Assembly: GCF_014202425.1 (NCBI RefSeq)
Contig: NZ_JACHGT010000004.1
Span: forward strand, 76,307 to 140,306
Origin: Phytomonospora endophytica
GTDB lineage: Bacteria; Actinomycetota; Actinomycetes; Mycobacteriales; Micromonosporaceae
Length of the DNA: 64,000 nucleotides
Direction of reading: 5' to 3'
A program made the translations under genes and the position numbers. Under the pieces are notes generated by a model. It saw only the letters and a program-made list of their open reading frames with translations, was not told the origin of the DNA and ran no database searches. Positions 51,470-60,668 of the stretch are shown in pieces. Position 1 is the first letter of the stretch. Each line of letters starts with the position of its first letter.

Positions 51470-53794
51470 CTACCAGAACAACGTCGCCTTCCGCCTGCGC
51501 GCGAAGACGAACAACCCGCCGCCCAGAACCGCGACGGCCGCCGCGACCGCGAGGATCATCGGCACGTTCGCGCCCGTGGTCGCGAGACCGTCGCCGTCCC
51601 CGCCGCCCTTGCCGCCGAAGAGGTCGGTGGCCTTGCCGAGGTCGGCGAAGACCGTCTCGCCGGTGGCGTCCTCGACGGCGTCGTTGTCGGTGACGGCGTA
51701 GACGCGGCCGTTGCCGGCGATCGCCAGTCCTTCGAGCTTGTCCTGCGTCCAGCCGTGTCCGGCGGTGAGGACGGGCAGGACGTCGATCGCGGACTTCTTC
51801 GCGGCGAGCGGGGGAGTGCCGGTCGCGGTGGCGGTCACGCCGGAGACGTCCACCGTGTACACCCGTTTGACGGCCGCGTTCGTGCCGCGCTGGTTGTCGC
51901 GTTCAACGACCGCGAGGGTCTTGCCGTCGACGGCGACGATCTCGCTCAGCCCGACGGTCACGCCTTCGGGCGCGGATTCGAGCTTGTACGACAGCCACGT
52001 CCACTCGCCCGTCGCGACGGCGTAGCGGCCGAGGCGGGCGGTGTCCTCACCGTCGACCGGGCGCTGGACGGCGACCCAGACGACCTCGTCGGCGCCGGTC
52101 CCGGTCGCGGTGACGCCTTCGAGGCCGTTGTCGGACATCCCCGCGGCGACCTCGGCCGGCAGCGGGATCTCCTGCTGCACCACGGCGTTGCCGTCGAGAC
52201 GCACCAGCAGGTTCGGGACGTCCTTACTCGGCTTGCCTTCGGCGGCCAGCCAGTAGCCGCCGCCGGGACGCGCGAAGATCCCCTCGCCGTCGTAGCCGAC
52301 CGGCGAACCGTTCCTGGTCACCGGGATCGACGAGGTGATGCGCGCGGGCTCGCCCGACACGTCGATGCCGAGCAGGCGGGTCTGCGCGTAGGCGGAGTCC
52401 GTCACGGCGAAGAGCCCGTCGGCGTCGGCCGGGTCGGCCGTGAGTCCCGACAGCGTGCCCCACGGGATCGGGGCGCCGTTCGGCGCGTCGGACACGATCG
52501 TCGGGAACGACGCCGATCCCCTGCCCAGCTTGAAGAGCGCCACCGAGGAGCGGATCCCGTCGTCGGCGAGGTCCTCTTCGCTGGAGACGATGAACAGCCC
52601 GCGCGACGGCACCGCGATCAGGCCCTCGGGCCCGTTGGTGACCGGCAGGATCTGGGTGAAGCGCGGTTTCGCCGGGTCGGTCATGTCGTAGACGGCGACG
52701 AAGTTGCCGCGCTCGGCGGCCACGAACATGTACGGGACGCCGTCGTAGACGCCGTAGGTCAGGCCTTCCGGCTCGGCGCCGGCGTTCTCCGAGCGATGCT
52801 CGGGATAGAGGCCGTGCGTGATCGCGAGGTGCTCGAAGGAGTTCCCGGCGTCGGCCACGACACGGCCGTCGGTGCCGAAGACGGTCCAGCCGCGGCTGCC
52901 GCCCTTCCAGTCGCCCTCGTTGGCGGTGGCGATCAGGTCGTCGCCGACCCAGGCCACCGCGTCGGGCTCGCGTGGGGCGGTGACGGAGCCCGTCGGGTCG
53001 ATGATCCCGTCCTCGACGGTGTCCACACCGTCCACAGTGGCCGTACCGGCGGAGAAGTCGCCGGTCACCGTCGCGCTCGCGACGTCGACGAACACGATGT
53101 GGTTGTTCTCCTGCAGGGTGACCACGGCCTGGCCGCGCGCGTTGATCGCGACGTACTCCGGCTCGGGGTCATCGGCTGCCACGTCGGCGATGCCGGTCAG
53201 CGCGACGTCGCGCACCGAGTAGTCGGCGAGGTCGACGACCGCCAGGAAACCGGCCGGGGCCTGCGGGAGGTCGCCGTCGTCGACGTCCTCGTCGCGCTCG
53301 TTCTCGATGGCGATCGCCGCGAAGTCGTCCCCGCCGTCGACGGCGATGGAGTCGGGCTGCCCGCCCAGCTCGACGGTCGTGATGACCTCGCGGGAGTCCG
53401 CGTCGAGCACGACGAGCCGTCCGGAGGTGTCGACGAAGTCCGCACTGGTGTTGACGACGGCGAGGATCCGGTTCCCGGCGACGGCGACCGAGGTCGGTTC
53501 CCCGTCGAGCGGCAGGATCCCGGCGGCCTTGGGCGCGGCCGGGTCGGAGATGTCGACGAAGCCGAGGCGCTCACCGGGGCTGTCGGTGTAGACCAGGGTC
53601 TCGCCGTCGTCGGTGACCGCGGAGATCTCGGCGGCGGTCTCCTCCTCGGCGGAGGTGTTCAGGTAGACCGGGAAGGTCGCCGTGCGCTGGAACACCGACG
53701 ACTCCTCGGCCCCGGCGGGGGCGGACAGGGGCACGATGGAGGCCGCTGCGAGGCCGGTGGCACCGGCGAGCAGGCGGACGAGGGGGATTCGCAC
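51470..53794 (-). CDS. Cell-wall-anchored beta-propeller / phytase-like protein
   Basis: A 774-residue exported protein. Signal peptide to about residue 29 (LSAPAGA). The first half is a YncE/LVIVD-like beta-propeller (VDISDPAAPKAAGILPLDG, TSVAVAGNRILAVVN, GPEGLIAV). The second half matches the esterase-like-activity-of-phytase family (YDGEGIFARPGGGYWLAAEG, DNGLEGVTATG, EGVTVGLSEIVAVDG, KLEGLAIAGNGRVYAVTDND). The C-terminus has LATTG at 737-741, a hydrophobic helix and RRRK, a class E-type sortase signal, so it is likely fixed to peptidoglycan. It may be a phosphoesterase for phosphate gain. No sortase gene is in the window. Confidence 0.85.
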   Translation of the reverse strand: MRIPLVRLLAGATGLAAASIVPLSAPAGAEESSVFQRTATFPVYLNTSAEEETAAEISAVTDDGETLVYTDSPGERLGFVDISDPAAPKAAGILPLDGEPTSVAVAGNRILAVVNTSADFVDTSGRLVVLDADSREVITTVELGGQPDSIAVDGGDDFAAIAIENERDEDVDDGDLPQAPAGFLAVVDLADYSVRDVALTGIADVAADDPEPEYVAINARGQAVVTLQENNHIVFVDVASATVTGDFSAGTATVDGVDTVEDGIIDPTGSVTAPREPDAVAWVGDDLIATANEGDWKGGSRGWTVFGTDGRVVADAGNSFEHLAITHGLYPEHRSENAGAEPEGLTYGVYDGVPYMFVAAERGNFVAVYDMTDPAKPRFTQILPVTNGPEGLIAVPSRGLFIVSSEEDLADDGIRSSVALFKLGRGSASFPTIVSDAPNGAPIPWGTLSGLTADPADADGLFAVTDSAYAQTRLLGIDVSGEPARITSSIPVTRNGSPVGYDGEGIFARPGGGYWLAAEGKPSKDVPNLLVRLDGNAVVQQEIPLPAEVAAGMSDNGLEGVTATGTGADEVVWVAVQRPVDGEDTARLGRYAVATGEWTWLSYKLESAPEGVTVGLSEIVAVDGKTLAVVERDNQRGTNAAVKRVYTVDVSGVTATATGTPPLAAKKSAIDVLPVLTAGHGWTQDKLEGLAIAGNGRVYAVTDNDAVEDATGETVFADLGKATDLFGGKGGGDGDGLATTGANVPMILAVAAAVAVLGGGLFVFARRRKATLFW

Positions 53795-53904
53795 GACGTG
53801 TGTCTATCGGCCGGCGGCGGACGGAAGGTTAACGGCGGATGTCGAGCGGGCGGCCGTGGTACGGGCGCTGCCCTGAAGTCGGGCAATAGCCCCAGGTCAG
53901 GGGG

Positions 53905-54543
53905 TCACCAGGGGGTGGAGGCGACCGGTCCGGCGGGCGCCGGAGCCCGGATCGCGCCGACCAGCCGGGCGAGTCCGAAGAGCACGTAGCCGCAGACGAT
54001 GAGCGCGCCGAAGAAGCCGAGCACGATCGGGACGAACTCGGGGCTGTCCGGGTCGAAGATGCTCTGGTAGGCCTGGACTCCCGTGGCGAGCAGGAAGGCG
54101 AAGTACACCAGCGGCAGCGCGACCCAGGTCAGCGGTTCCCATGGGCGGGTGCGGAACTGGCCCCTGCCGACGAGCACGAAGTCGGCGACCACGACGAGCG
54201 GCGTGACGAGGTGCTCCAGCAGGAAGCCCGTCTGGTCGAGGGCCGGGTCGAGCAGCAGGATCGAGGTCACCGCGATCAGCGACATCACGACCGCGAGGGA
54301 CCCGCGCAGCCAGGAGGAGCCCGGTTCGTGCCGCCGGCCCATGGTGAACACCGGGACGAGCGCGAGTCCGATGTAGACGACGCCGACGGCGAGGCTGCCG
54401 AGCTGGCTGAGGTAGTAGAAGTCGTCGACTTCGGAAACGACGAGATAGACACCGGTGAGGCCGCAGGCCGCGACGCCCATCCGCCACAAGGTGAGCAGCG
54501 CGAGTACGGCGGGCCGCGGACGCGGGTCGGGCGAGACGTTCAT
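53905..54543 (-). CDS. Pr6Pr-like integral membrane protein
   Basis: A 212-residue protein with six predicted helices: LTLWRMGVAACGLTGVYLVV, SQLGSLAVGVVYIGLALVPVF, LAVVMSLIAVTSILLL, LEHLVTPLVVVADFVLVG, WEPLTWVALPLVYFAFLLATG and VLGFFGALIVCGYVLFGLARL. The HLVTPLVVVADF and PLVYF segments fit the Pr6Pr family of six-helix proteins. Function unknown. ATG 54543 has AAGGACA upstream. The region 53795-53904 before its stop holds nothing I can identify. Confidence 0.72.
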   Translation of the reverse strand: MNVSPDPRPRPAVLALLTLWRMGVAACGLTGVYLVVSEVDDFYYLSQLGSLAVGVVYIGLALVPVFTMGRRHEPGSSWLRGSLAVVMSLIAVTSILLLDPALDQTGFLLEHLVTPLVVVADFVLVGRGQFRTRPWEPLTWVALPLVYFAFLLATGVQAYQSIFDPDSPEFVPIVLGFFGALIVCGYVLFGLARLVGAIRAPAPAGPVASTPW

Positions 54544-54680
54544 CGGCGTGTCCTTCGGTCGGCTTGCGGAGGAGCGTAGTGCCCGTGGGCAAGGTGTGGA
54601 CACCCCCGCGCGCGGGCTCCCGCCCGGGCGACGGTGCGGGGGACCGGAGCCGCGCGAGGGGGACGCGGTCCCGGTCCCGG

Positions 54681-55532
54681 TCACACCGGTCCGGCGATGT
54701 TCGGGCGCATCGGCACGTAGTGGTCGTTGAACTCGCTGATCTTCTGGATGTCGTGGCCGATCAGTTGCGACAGACCGACCGCGGCCTCCTCGGTCTCGTT
54801 CTTGATGCGGTGCGCCTCCGTGGCGATCGAGTCGGCGACCTCCAGCGCGTAGTCGCCTTTCAGCGTCACCGGCTCGTCGGCGCCCTCGATCCGGTTCGAC
54901 GCGAAGCTCGCCACACCCGCGATTCCGGCGAGCACCAGCGTCGCCCCACCGGTCGCCGCCGCGCTGGCGATGCCCGCCGCCAGCGCGACCATGTCGAGCA
55001 GGATCTTCGCGTCCGACGCGCTCACCCCGTCGTCGGCGGCCGCCTGCTTCTTGAAGACCGCGATCGCCTCGTCGGCCAGCTTGTTGGCGTCCTTCTCGCT
55101 CGTCTCGACGATGTCCTTGGCGAGCTTGTAGGCGTTGTGCAGCGCCAGCACCATCTTCGAGTGCCGGTCGGTCATGCCGGGCAGCTTGTCGAGGAAGTTC
55201 TCCTGGAAGTTGGTGTTCCCGTCGCCCTTCCAGTCCTGCGACAGGTCGTTGAGCGTCACCAGGGTGCCGCGCACGTCCGGGCCGGTGATCAGATGGTCCA
55301 CAGTCGACAGTGCGTCGAGGGCCTCGTCGTACTGGTCGGGCTCGGGCAGCGTCGCCGTCCAGTACAGGAAGGCCTGGTCGATCTTGGCGTACATCTCGTT
55401 GGCGTACTGCGTGACCAGTGGCGACGGCGGACTCACCGACGCCCGCGAGTGCGTCTCGACCCACTTCGCGTAGGCCTTCCACGCCTCGTTCTTCATCGTC
55501 GCGACCTTCGGCGTGATCGACGAGAGTCCCAC
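54681..55532 (-). CDS. WXG100/ESX-effector-like protein
   Basis: A 283-residue helical protein. A WKGDGNTNFQENFLDKLP turn in the middle resembles the WxG bend of ESX proteins, flanked by long helices; a hydrophobic alanine/glycine stretch near residues 165-200 could insert in membrane. It ends MRPNIAGPV. No signal peptide, as expected of a type VII secretion substrate. GTG 55532 is preceded by GGAGGA. It is last of a three-gene operon with EspC-like and YbaB-like genes. The secretion machinery is not in the window. Confidence 0.68.
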   Translation of the reverse strand: MGLSSITPKVATMKNEAWKAYAKWVETHSRASVSPPSPLVTQYANEMYAKIDQAFLYWTATLPEPDQYDEALDALSTVDHLITGPDVRGTLVTLNDLSQDWKGDGNTNFQENFLDKLPGMTDRHSKMVLALHNAYKLAKDIVETSEKDANKLADEAIAVFKKQAAADDGVSASDAKILLDMVALAAGIASAAATGGATLVLAGIAGVASFASNRIEGADEPVTLKGDYALEVADSIATEAHRIKNETEEAAVGLSQLIGHDIQKISEFNDHYVPMRPNIAGPV

Positions 55533-55540
55533 GGCTCCTC

Positions 55541-55879
55541 CTAGAGCGTCCGCAGTTTCGGATCGAGCCGGGTCGGGAAGTCGATGTCGACCGGGCGCGG
55601 CAACTGTTCGGCGTTCACGTTGTCGGTGACCTGGTAACCGGCCGCCATCTTGCACAGCCCGACACCGGAGTCGTAGACGGCGTCAGCGGTTGTGGCCAGC
55701 GTTTCCTGTACGACGTAGGCGAAGTTGACCAGATCCCAGCCCGACGGGCCCGCCAGTCCGGTCGGCGCGGCGGCGATCTTCGCCGTCGCGGCCCCGTACT
55801 GCCCGGCGATCCGGGGCAGCAGGGTCATGCCCGCCCGTCGCATCTCCTCGGGATCGGCGACGACCTCGGTGGCGCTCAT
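55541..55879 (-). CDS. EspC-like ESX-associated protein
   Basis: A 112-residue helical protein of the EspC type: VVADPEEMRRAGMTLLPRIA, then GPSGWDLVNFAYVVQETLAT and ADAVYDSGVGLCKMAAGYQV. A Trp-containing turn separates two helices, as in WXG100 relatives. ATG 55879 is chosen because GGGAGG lies at correct distance; a longer TTG-start frame is unlikely. It overlaps the upstream gene by ATGA and is eight bases from the downstream gene, so all three are co-expressed. Confidence 0.7.
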   Translation of the reverse strand: MSATEVVADPEEMRRAGMTLLPRIAGQYGAATAKIAAAPTGLAGPSGWDLVNFAYVVQETLATTADAVYDSGVGLCKMAAGYQVTDNVNAEQLPRPVDIDFPTRLDPKLRTL

Positions 55880-56442
55880 CCCCTTGCCTCCCAACGGTAT
55901 TGCTCCTGGACGGCGCTGAAACGCCGCTCGTACTCGGAGTCGGCGGCCGCGATCGCGGCGTTGAGCTCGCCCACGAGTTGCTCGTCGCTCATCCCGAGGC
56001 CGCCCAGTGTGTTGGGCCGGATCCTCACCTCGGTGCCCGAAGGCCGCGCCGACCGCCGGATCGCCACGGCGCCGCGTGGCGACTCCACCCGCACGTCGAT
56101 GCCGCCGACGCGTTGCGCGTAGGCGCGACCGCGGGCGTCGAGCACCGGCGTTCCGGCCAGCGGTTCGGGCTCCCCGGTGGCGTGGGACAGCAGGATCGAC
56201 ATGGCCCGCTGATACCCCTGCTCGATCGCCTGAAGCGCGGCCGTGACCTGCTCGCCGAGGGTCCGCTCGGTGTGCCCGCCGCTGCCGTCATAGCCGAATT
56301 CGACACGTTTGCCCGTACTGTCGAGAATCGCGCGCACACTCCGGTCGGGCGACAGTGCCCGGACGGTGAGCTTGCGCAACTTCTCGGTGAACTCCTCGAA
56401 GCCGAGGGACGGGCCTTCCTGAACACGGTCGCCGACGGGCAT
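55876..56442 (-). CDS. YbaB/EbfC-like protein of the ESX-type operon
   Basis: A 188-residue protein. The first half, FEEFTEKLRKLTVRALSPDR, then RVEFGYDGSG, is like the YbaB nucleoid-protein fold found in many ESX loci (EspL relatives), with LGMSDEQLVGELNAAI at the end of the second half typical of the same family. It may act as chaperone or regulator for the secreted partners. ATG 56442 has GGAGG seven bases away. First gene of the operon. Confidence 0.72.
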   Translation of the reverse strand: MPVGDRVQEGPSLGFEEFTEKLRKLTVRALSPDRSVRAILDSTGKRVEFGYDGSGGHTERTLGEQVTAALQAIEQGYQRAMSILLSHATGEPEPLAGTPVLDARGRAYAQRVGGIDVRVESPRGAVAIRRSARPSGTEVRIRPNTLGGLGMSDEQLVGELNAAIAAADSEYERRFSAVQEQYRWEARG

Positions 56443-56639
56443 TCCGGTGCCTCCGCATGCGTCGGATCGGCGGTGTTTCCCCTGGTGGGGCCGCCATTTC
56501 GCGAGAGTAGCGACGCCAGATGACCGGACCGTTTGATAACCGTTGGGTCGCGGCGGCGGCCATCGCGGAGCAAATCCGCCAAGCGACCCCGAATCCACCA
56601 CCACCCGAAACGCCGGTGGATGCCCGAAGATCCCTCCGG

Positions 56640-56658
56640 TAAGGTGAGCCTGCCCTTA
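56640..56658. promoter_or_regulatory. Candidate iron box
   Basis: TAAGGTGAGCCTGCCCTTA matches about 13 of 19 positions of the DtxR/IdeR consensus and lies 24 bp upstream of the siderophore-binding-protein start. It is weaker than the box at 31745. Confidence 0.6.
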
Positions 56659-56682
56659 ATCGTCGACCGGAAGACCACCCCC

Positions 56683-57681
56683 ATGCGCCGCCGTACCGTC
56701 CTCAGCTCCCTCACCGCGCTCACCGCAGCCGCACTGGTCCTCGCCGGCTGCGGCGCCGACGCGAAAGACGACGCCTCCTCGGCCGGCGGGGCCTGGTCCT
56801 ACACCGCCGGCGACGGCAAGACCTACACCGCCGACAAGACCCCCACGCGCATCATCGCGCACGCCTACGCCGCCAAGGCGCTCATGGAATTCGGCATCAA
56901 GCCCGTCGGAATCTACGCCGACGGCAAGGTCGCCGAGGACGTCGGCCTCCAGGGCGTCGACTTCACCGGCATCGAGATCCTCGGCGAGGAGTGGGGCAAG
57001 ATCGACGCCGAGAAGGCCGTCACCCTCGCCCCCGACCTCATCGTCGCCGACTGGTGGCCCGCCGAGGGGGTCTACAGCGGCCAGGAAGAGGGCGTCGAGG
57101 ACTCCGCCAAGAAGCTCTCCGAACTCGCCGACGTCGTCGGCCCCGCCCAGGGCGACTCGATCGTCGGTGTCATCGAGGGCTACGCGACCCTCGCCAAGTC
57201 CCTCGGCGCCGACGCCGCCGCCATCGACAGCGCGAAGGCGACGTTCGACGAGGCCGTCGCGCGCTTCCAGGCCGCCACGGCCGCCAAACCGAACCTCACC
57301 GCGCTGGCCATCAGCCCCTACGACGACGTCTACGCCGTCGCCGTGCCGAAGTACGCGCCGGAGCTCCTCGACTTCCAGAAGTGGGGCCTGAAGGTCATCG
57401 ACCCCGAGACCCCGGACCCCGAGTTCCCGTACTGGGAGTCGCTCAGCTTCGAAAACGCCGACAAGTACCAGCCCGACGTCCTCCTCTTCGACGACCGCAA
57501 CGCCCCCGGCGGCCAGGAGAAGCTCGCCTCGCAGCCCATCGCCGCGAACATCAAGGCCTACGCCGCCGGCGCCATGACCAACTGGCCCGCGTACTGGCTG
57601 CACACCTACACCGACTACACCGCCCAGCTCGACAAGCTGACCACGTTCATCGAGTCCGCCGACGAGAACACCGGCGAGTAG
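56683..57681 (+). CDS. Iron-siderophore ABC transporter substrate-binding lipoprotein
   Basis: A 332-residue class III binding protein. Lipobox LVLAGC with Cys23. The mature part has TRIIAHAYAAKALMEFGI, LAPDLIVADWW in lobe one, a connecting helix around residues 165-200, and PDVLLFDDRN in lobe two. It lacks twin arginines in the classic pattern, so Sec export is likely, in contrast to the binding protein at 30702. First gene of a complete four-gene importer. Confidence 0.88.
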   Translation: MRRRTVLSSLTALTAAALVLAGCGADAKDDASSAGGAWSYTAGDGKTYTADKTPTRIIAHAYAAKALMEFGIKPVGIYADGKVAEDVGLQGVDFTGIEILGEEWGKIDAEKAVTLAPDLIVADWWPAEGVYSGQEEGVEDSAKKLSELADVVGPAQGDSIVGVIEGYATLAKSLGADAAAIDSAKATFDEAVARFQAATAAKPNLTALAISPYDDVYAVAVPKYAPELLDFQKWGLKVIDPETPDPEFPYWESLSFENADKYQPDVLLFDDRNAPGGQEKLASQPIAANIKAYAAGAMTNWPAYWLHTYTDYTAQLDKLTTFIESADENTGE

Positions 57682-57683
57682 CC

Positions 57684-58754
57684 ATGGTCGCCACCGGGAG
57701 GCCGTCCGCCACGGCGGCCCCCACCACCACGACGCCGCCCAAAGTCTCGATCGCCAAACGGATCGGGCTGGGCGGCGGCCTCCTGCTCGCCCTCGGCGCG
57801 CTGGCGGTCCTCGCGTTCTTCAGCATCGCCCTCGGCTCGCGCTCGATCACCATCGGCACCGTCTTCGACGCCTTCTTCGACCCGAGCGCCATTTCGCCCG
57901 ACCTCACCGTCATCCGCGACATGCGCGTTCCCCGAACGCTGCTGGCGATCGCCGTCGGCGCCGCCCTCGCCCTCGGCGGAACCCTCCTGCAGGGTGTCGC
58001 CCGCAACCCCCTCGCCGACCCCGGCGTCATGGGCATCAACGCCGGCGCCGCGCTCGCCATCGTCACGGCCATCATGCTCATCGGCGTCCAGTCCGCCGGC
58101 GGCTACGTCTGGTTCGCCTTCATCGGCGCCGGAATCTCGACCGTCCTCGTCTACGGACTGGCCGCGACCGGCCGCGAAGGCGCCACACCGGTCAAACTCG
58201 CGCTCGCCGGCGCCGCCGTCACCGCCGTGTTCAGCTCGGTGACCTCCGCGGTCGTGCTGGCCAACGTCGACGCCCTCAACGAGATGCGCTTCTGGCAGGT
58301 CGGCGCGCTGTCGGGCCGCTTCATGCCCGTGTTCTGGCAGCTCGCGCCCTTCCTCATCGCCGGCTCGGCGCTCGCGCTGTTCGCCGGGCGGCCCCTGAAC
58401 ACCCTCGCCCTCGGCGACGACGTCGCCCGCGCGCTCGGCCAGCCCGTCGCGCTGACCCGTTCGATCCTCTTCGCGATCATCGCCGTCCTATGTGGAGCCG
58501 CGACCGCCGCCGCCGGGCCGATCGCCTTCCTCGGCCTCATGGTCCCGCACATCGCCCGCTTCATCTGCGGTCCCGACTACCGCTGGATCCTGCCGTACTC
58601 GGCGCTGCTCGGGCCCGTCCTGCTGCTCGCCTGCGACATCACCGGCCGCGTCGTCACCGCCCCCGGCGAACTACAGGTCGGCGTCGTCATCGGCATCGTC
58701 GGCGCACCCGCCTTCATCGCCCTGGCCCGATTCCGCAGGCTGGTGCAGCTGTGA
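57684..58754 (+). CDS. Iron-siderophore ABC transporter permease (FecCD family)
   Basis: A 356-residue permease. DMRVPRTLLAIAVGAALALGG, QGVARNPLADPGVMGINAGA, and GPIAFLGLMVPHIARFI are the family signatures. The Thr/Pro-rich N-terminal 25 residues are cytoplasmic. It starts two bases after the binding-protein stop and overlaps the next permease by GTGA. Confidence 0.9.
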   Translation: MVATGRPSATAAPTTTTPPKVSIAKRIGLGGGLLLALGALAVLAFFSIALGSRSITIGTVFDAFFDPSAISPDLTVIRDMRVPRTLLAIAVGAALALGGTLLQGVARNPLADPGVMGINAGAALAIVTAIMLIGVQSAGGYVWFAFIGAGISTVLVYGLAATGREGATPVKLALAGAAVTAVFSSVTSAVVLANVDALNEMRFWQVGALSGRFMPVFWQLAPFLIAGSALALFAGRPLNTLALGDDVARALGQPVALTRSILFAIIAVLCGAATAAAGPIAFLGLMVPHIARFICGPDYRWILPYSALLGPVLLLACDITGRVVTAPGELQVGVVIGIVGAPAFIALARFRRLVQL

Positions 58755-59791
58755 CCAAGACGATCGAACCCACGCGCTCCTTCCGGGCCCACCGCCGCAA
58801 CCGCGCCCGCTGGGGCCTGGCGCTGTCGGCCGGACTCACGATCGCCGTCGCCGTCGTCTTCATCCTCTCGATGACCTTCGGCAGCGTCACCGTCGCACCC
58901 ATCGACGTCGTGCTCGCCACGATCGGCTCGCCGACGGAGAAGTGGCACACCTTCATCATCTACGAACTGCGGCTGCCGCGGGCCGTCACGGCCGTCGTGG
59001 TCGGCCTCGCGCTCGGCGCCTCCGGCGCGATCTTCCAACGCCTGCTGCGAAACCCCCTGGCCTCACCGGACTTCCTCGGCGTCTCCTCGGGCGCCAACGT
59101 CGCCGTCGTCGCCGGGTTCGTGCTGTGGAACCTCACCGGCTACCAGCTGTCGCTCGCGGCCATCCTCGGCGGATTCGCCACCGCCGCGGCGATCTACTTC
59201 CTCGCCGGACGCGGCGGGATCAGCGGCTACCGCTTCATCCTCGTCGGCATCGGGGTCTCGGCGCTGATGGCGTCGCTGACGTCGTACCTGCTCGCCCGCG
59301 CCACCCTCAACGACGCCCGCGCCGCCATGACCTGGCTCATCGGCTCGGTCGGGATGGCCAAGACCAGCGACATCATCGCGCTCGCGATCGCGCTGGCCGT
59401 TCTGTTGCCCGCGTCGGCGATGCTCGGGAAACGCCTGCGGGTACTGGAACTCGGCGACGGGACCGCGACCGCCCTCGGCGCGAACACCCGCGTCGACCGC
59501 GCCCTGCTCATGCTCGCCGCCGTCGTCCTGGTCGCGCTCGCGACCGCCGCCGCCGGCCCGATCGCCTTCGTGGCGCTGATGGCCGGCCCGATCGCCACGC
59601 GCATCTCCGGACGCGCCGACGAGAGCATCTTCCGGGCCGCCGCCGTCGGCGCGCTCATCGTGCAGTTCGCCGACCTGGCCGCACAGCACGTTCTCGCCAC
59701 GCCGATCTCGACGGGCATCGTGACCGGCTTCGTCGGTGCGCCCTACATCGCGTGGATCATCATCCGTGCCAACAGAAGCGGAGCAGCGTGA
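58751..59791 (+). CDS. Iron-siderophore ABC transporter permease (FecCD family)
   Basis: A 346-residue second permease, GTG start. YELRLPRAVTAVVVGLALGA, FQRLLRNPLASPDFLGVSSGA and GPIAFVALMAGPIATRI are diagnostic; the usual PH in the last motif is replaced by GP (MAGPIA), a mild departure. Its stop shares a base with the ATPase ATG. Confidence 0.9.
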   Translation: MTKTIEPTRSFRAHRRNRARWGLALSAGLTIAVAVVFILSMTFGSVTVAPIDVVLATIGSPTEKWHTFIIYELRLPRAVTAVVVGLALGASGAIFQRLLRNPLASPDFLGVSSGANVAVVAGFVLWNLTGYQLSLAAILGGFATAAAIYFLAGRGGISGYRFILVGIGVSALMASLTSYLLARATLNDARAAMTWLIGSVGMAKTSDIIALAIALAVLLPASAMLGKRLRVLELGDGTATALGANTRVDRALLMLAAVVLVALATAAAGPIAFVALMAGPIATRISGRADESIFRAAAVGALIVQFADLAAQHVLATPISTGIVTGFVGAPYIAWIIIRANRSGAA

Positions 59792-60606
59792 TGACCGACC
59801 TCCACACCCTCGACGTCGCCGGCCTGACCCTCGGATACGAGGACAAGGACATCGTCAAGGCCGTCAGCACGAGGATCCCGACCGGGAAGATCACCGCGAT
59901 CATCGGCGCCAACGCCTCCGGGAAGTCGACCCTCCTGCGCGGTGTCGCCCGCCTTCTCAAGCCCCGCGCGGGATCCGTCGTGCTCGACGGCAAGGCAGTG
60001 CACGACATGCGCAGCCTCGACGTCGCGAAGATCATCGGCCTGCTCCCGCAGTCGCCCGTCGCGCCGGAGTCGATCACCGTCGGCGACCTCGTCAGCCGTG
60101 GCCGCTACCCCCACCAGGGCTGGTTCGCGCGCTGGAGCGCCGAAGACGACAAGGCCGTCGCCGACGCCCTGGAGTCGACCGGCACCGCCGAACTCGTCGA
60201 CCGCAAGCTGACCCAGCTCTCCGGTGGGCAGCGCCAGCGCGTCTGGATCGCCATGGCCCTGGCGCAGGGCACCGACATCCTGCTTCTCGACGAGCCGACG
60301 ACGTACCTCGACATCAACTACCAGGTCGAGGTGCTCGACCTGCTCACCGATCTCAACAACCGCACCGGAACCACGATCGTGATGGTGCTGCACGAACTCA
60401 ACCTCGCCTGCCGCTACGCCGACCACGTCATCGCGATGAAACAGGGCGCCATCGTCACCGAAGGCGACCCCTGCGAGGTCATCACCTCGGAGGTCGTCGA
60501 GGACGTCTTCAAACTCCAGTGCGACGTGATGCCCTGCCCGCGAAGCGGTACGCCGATGGTGATCCCGCTGGGGAGGCACCGGGTGGCGGCGGTGGCCGGG
60601 GCGTAG
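59791..60606 (+). CDS. Iron-siderophore ABC transporter ATPase (FepC/FecE type)
   Basis: A 271-residue ABC ATPase. Walker A GANASGKST at residues 39-47, Q-loop LLPQSPVAPESITVGDLVSRG (the last part typical of FepC), signature LSGGQRQR, Walker B ILLLDEPTTYLD, and H-loop VLHELN. It powers the two preceding permeases and may also serve the ATPase-less transporter at 30.7-33.8 kb. The gene ends the operon. Confidence 0.93.
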   Translation: MTDLHTLDVAGLTLGYEDKDIVKAVSTRIPTGKITAIIGANASGKSTLLRGVARLLKPRAGSVVLDGKAVHDMRSLDVAKIIGLLPQSPVAPESITVGDLVSRGRYPHQGWFARWSAEDDKAVADALESTGTAELVDRKLTQLSGGQRQRVWIAMALAQGTDILLLDEPTTYLDINYQVEVLDLLTDLNNRTGTTIVMVLHELNLACRYADHVIAMKQGAIVTEGDPCEVITSEVVEDVFKLQCDVMPCPRSGTPMVIPLGRHRVAAVAGA

Positions 60607-60668
60607 GGCACGCCGGGCCGGTTCCATTTCCATGGACGACCCGCTGAAGATCAGGTTACGGTGACCCG

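Noticed and set aside
53795-53904. PHO-box-like GTTAACG near the phytase-like gene
   Set aside because: Only one unit is visible; a PHO box needs at least two direct repeats.
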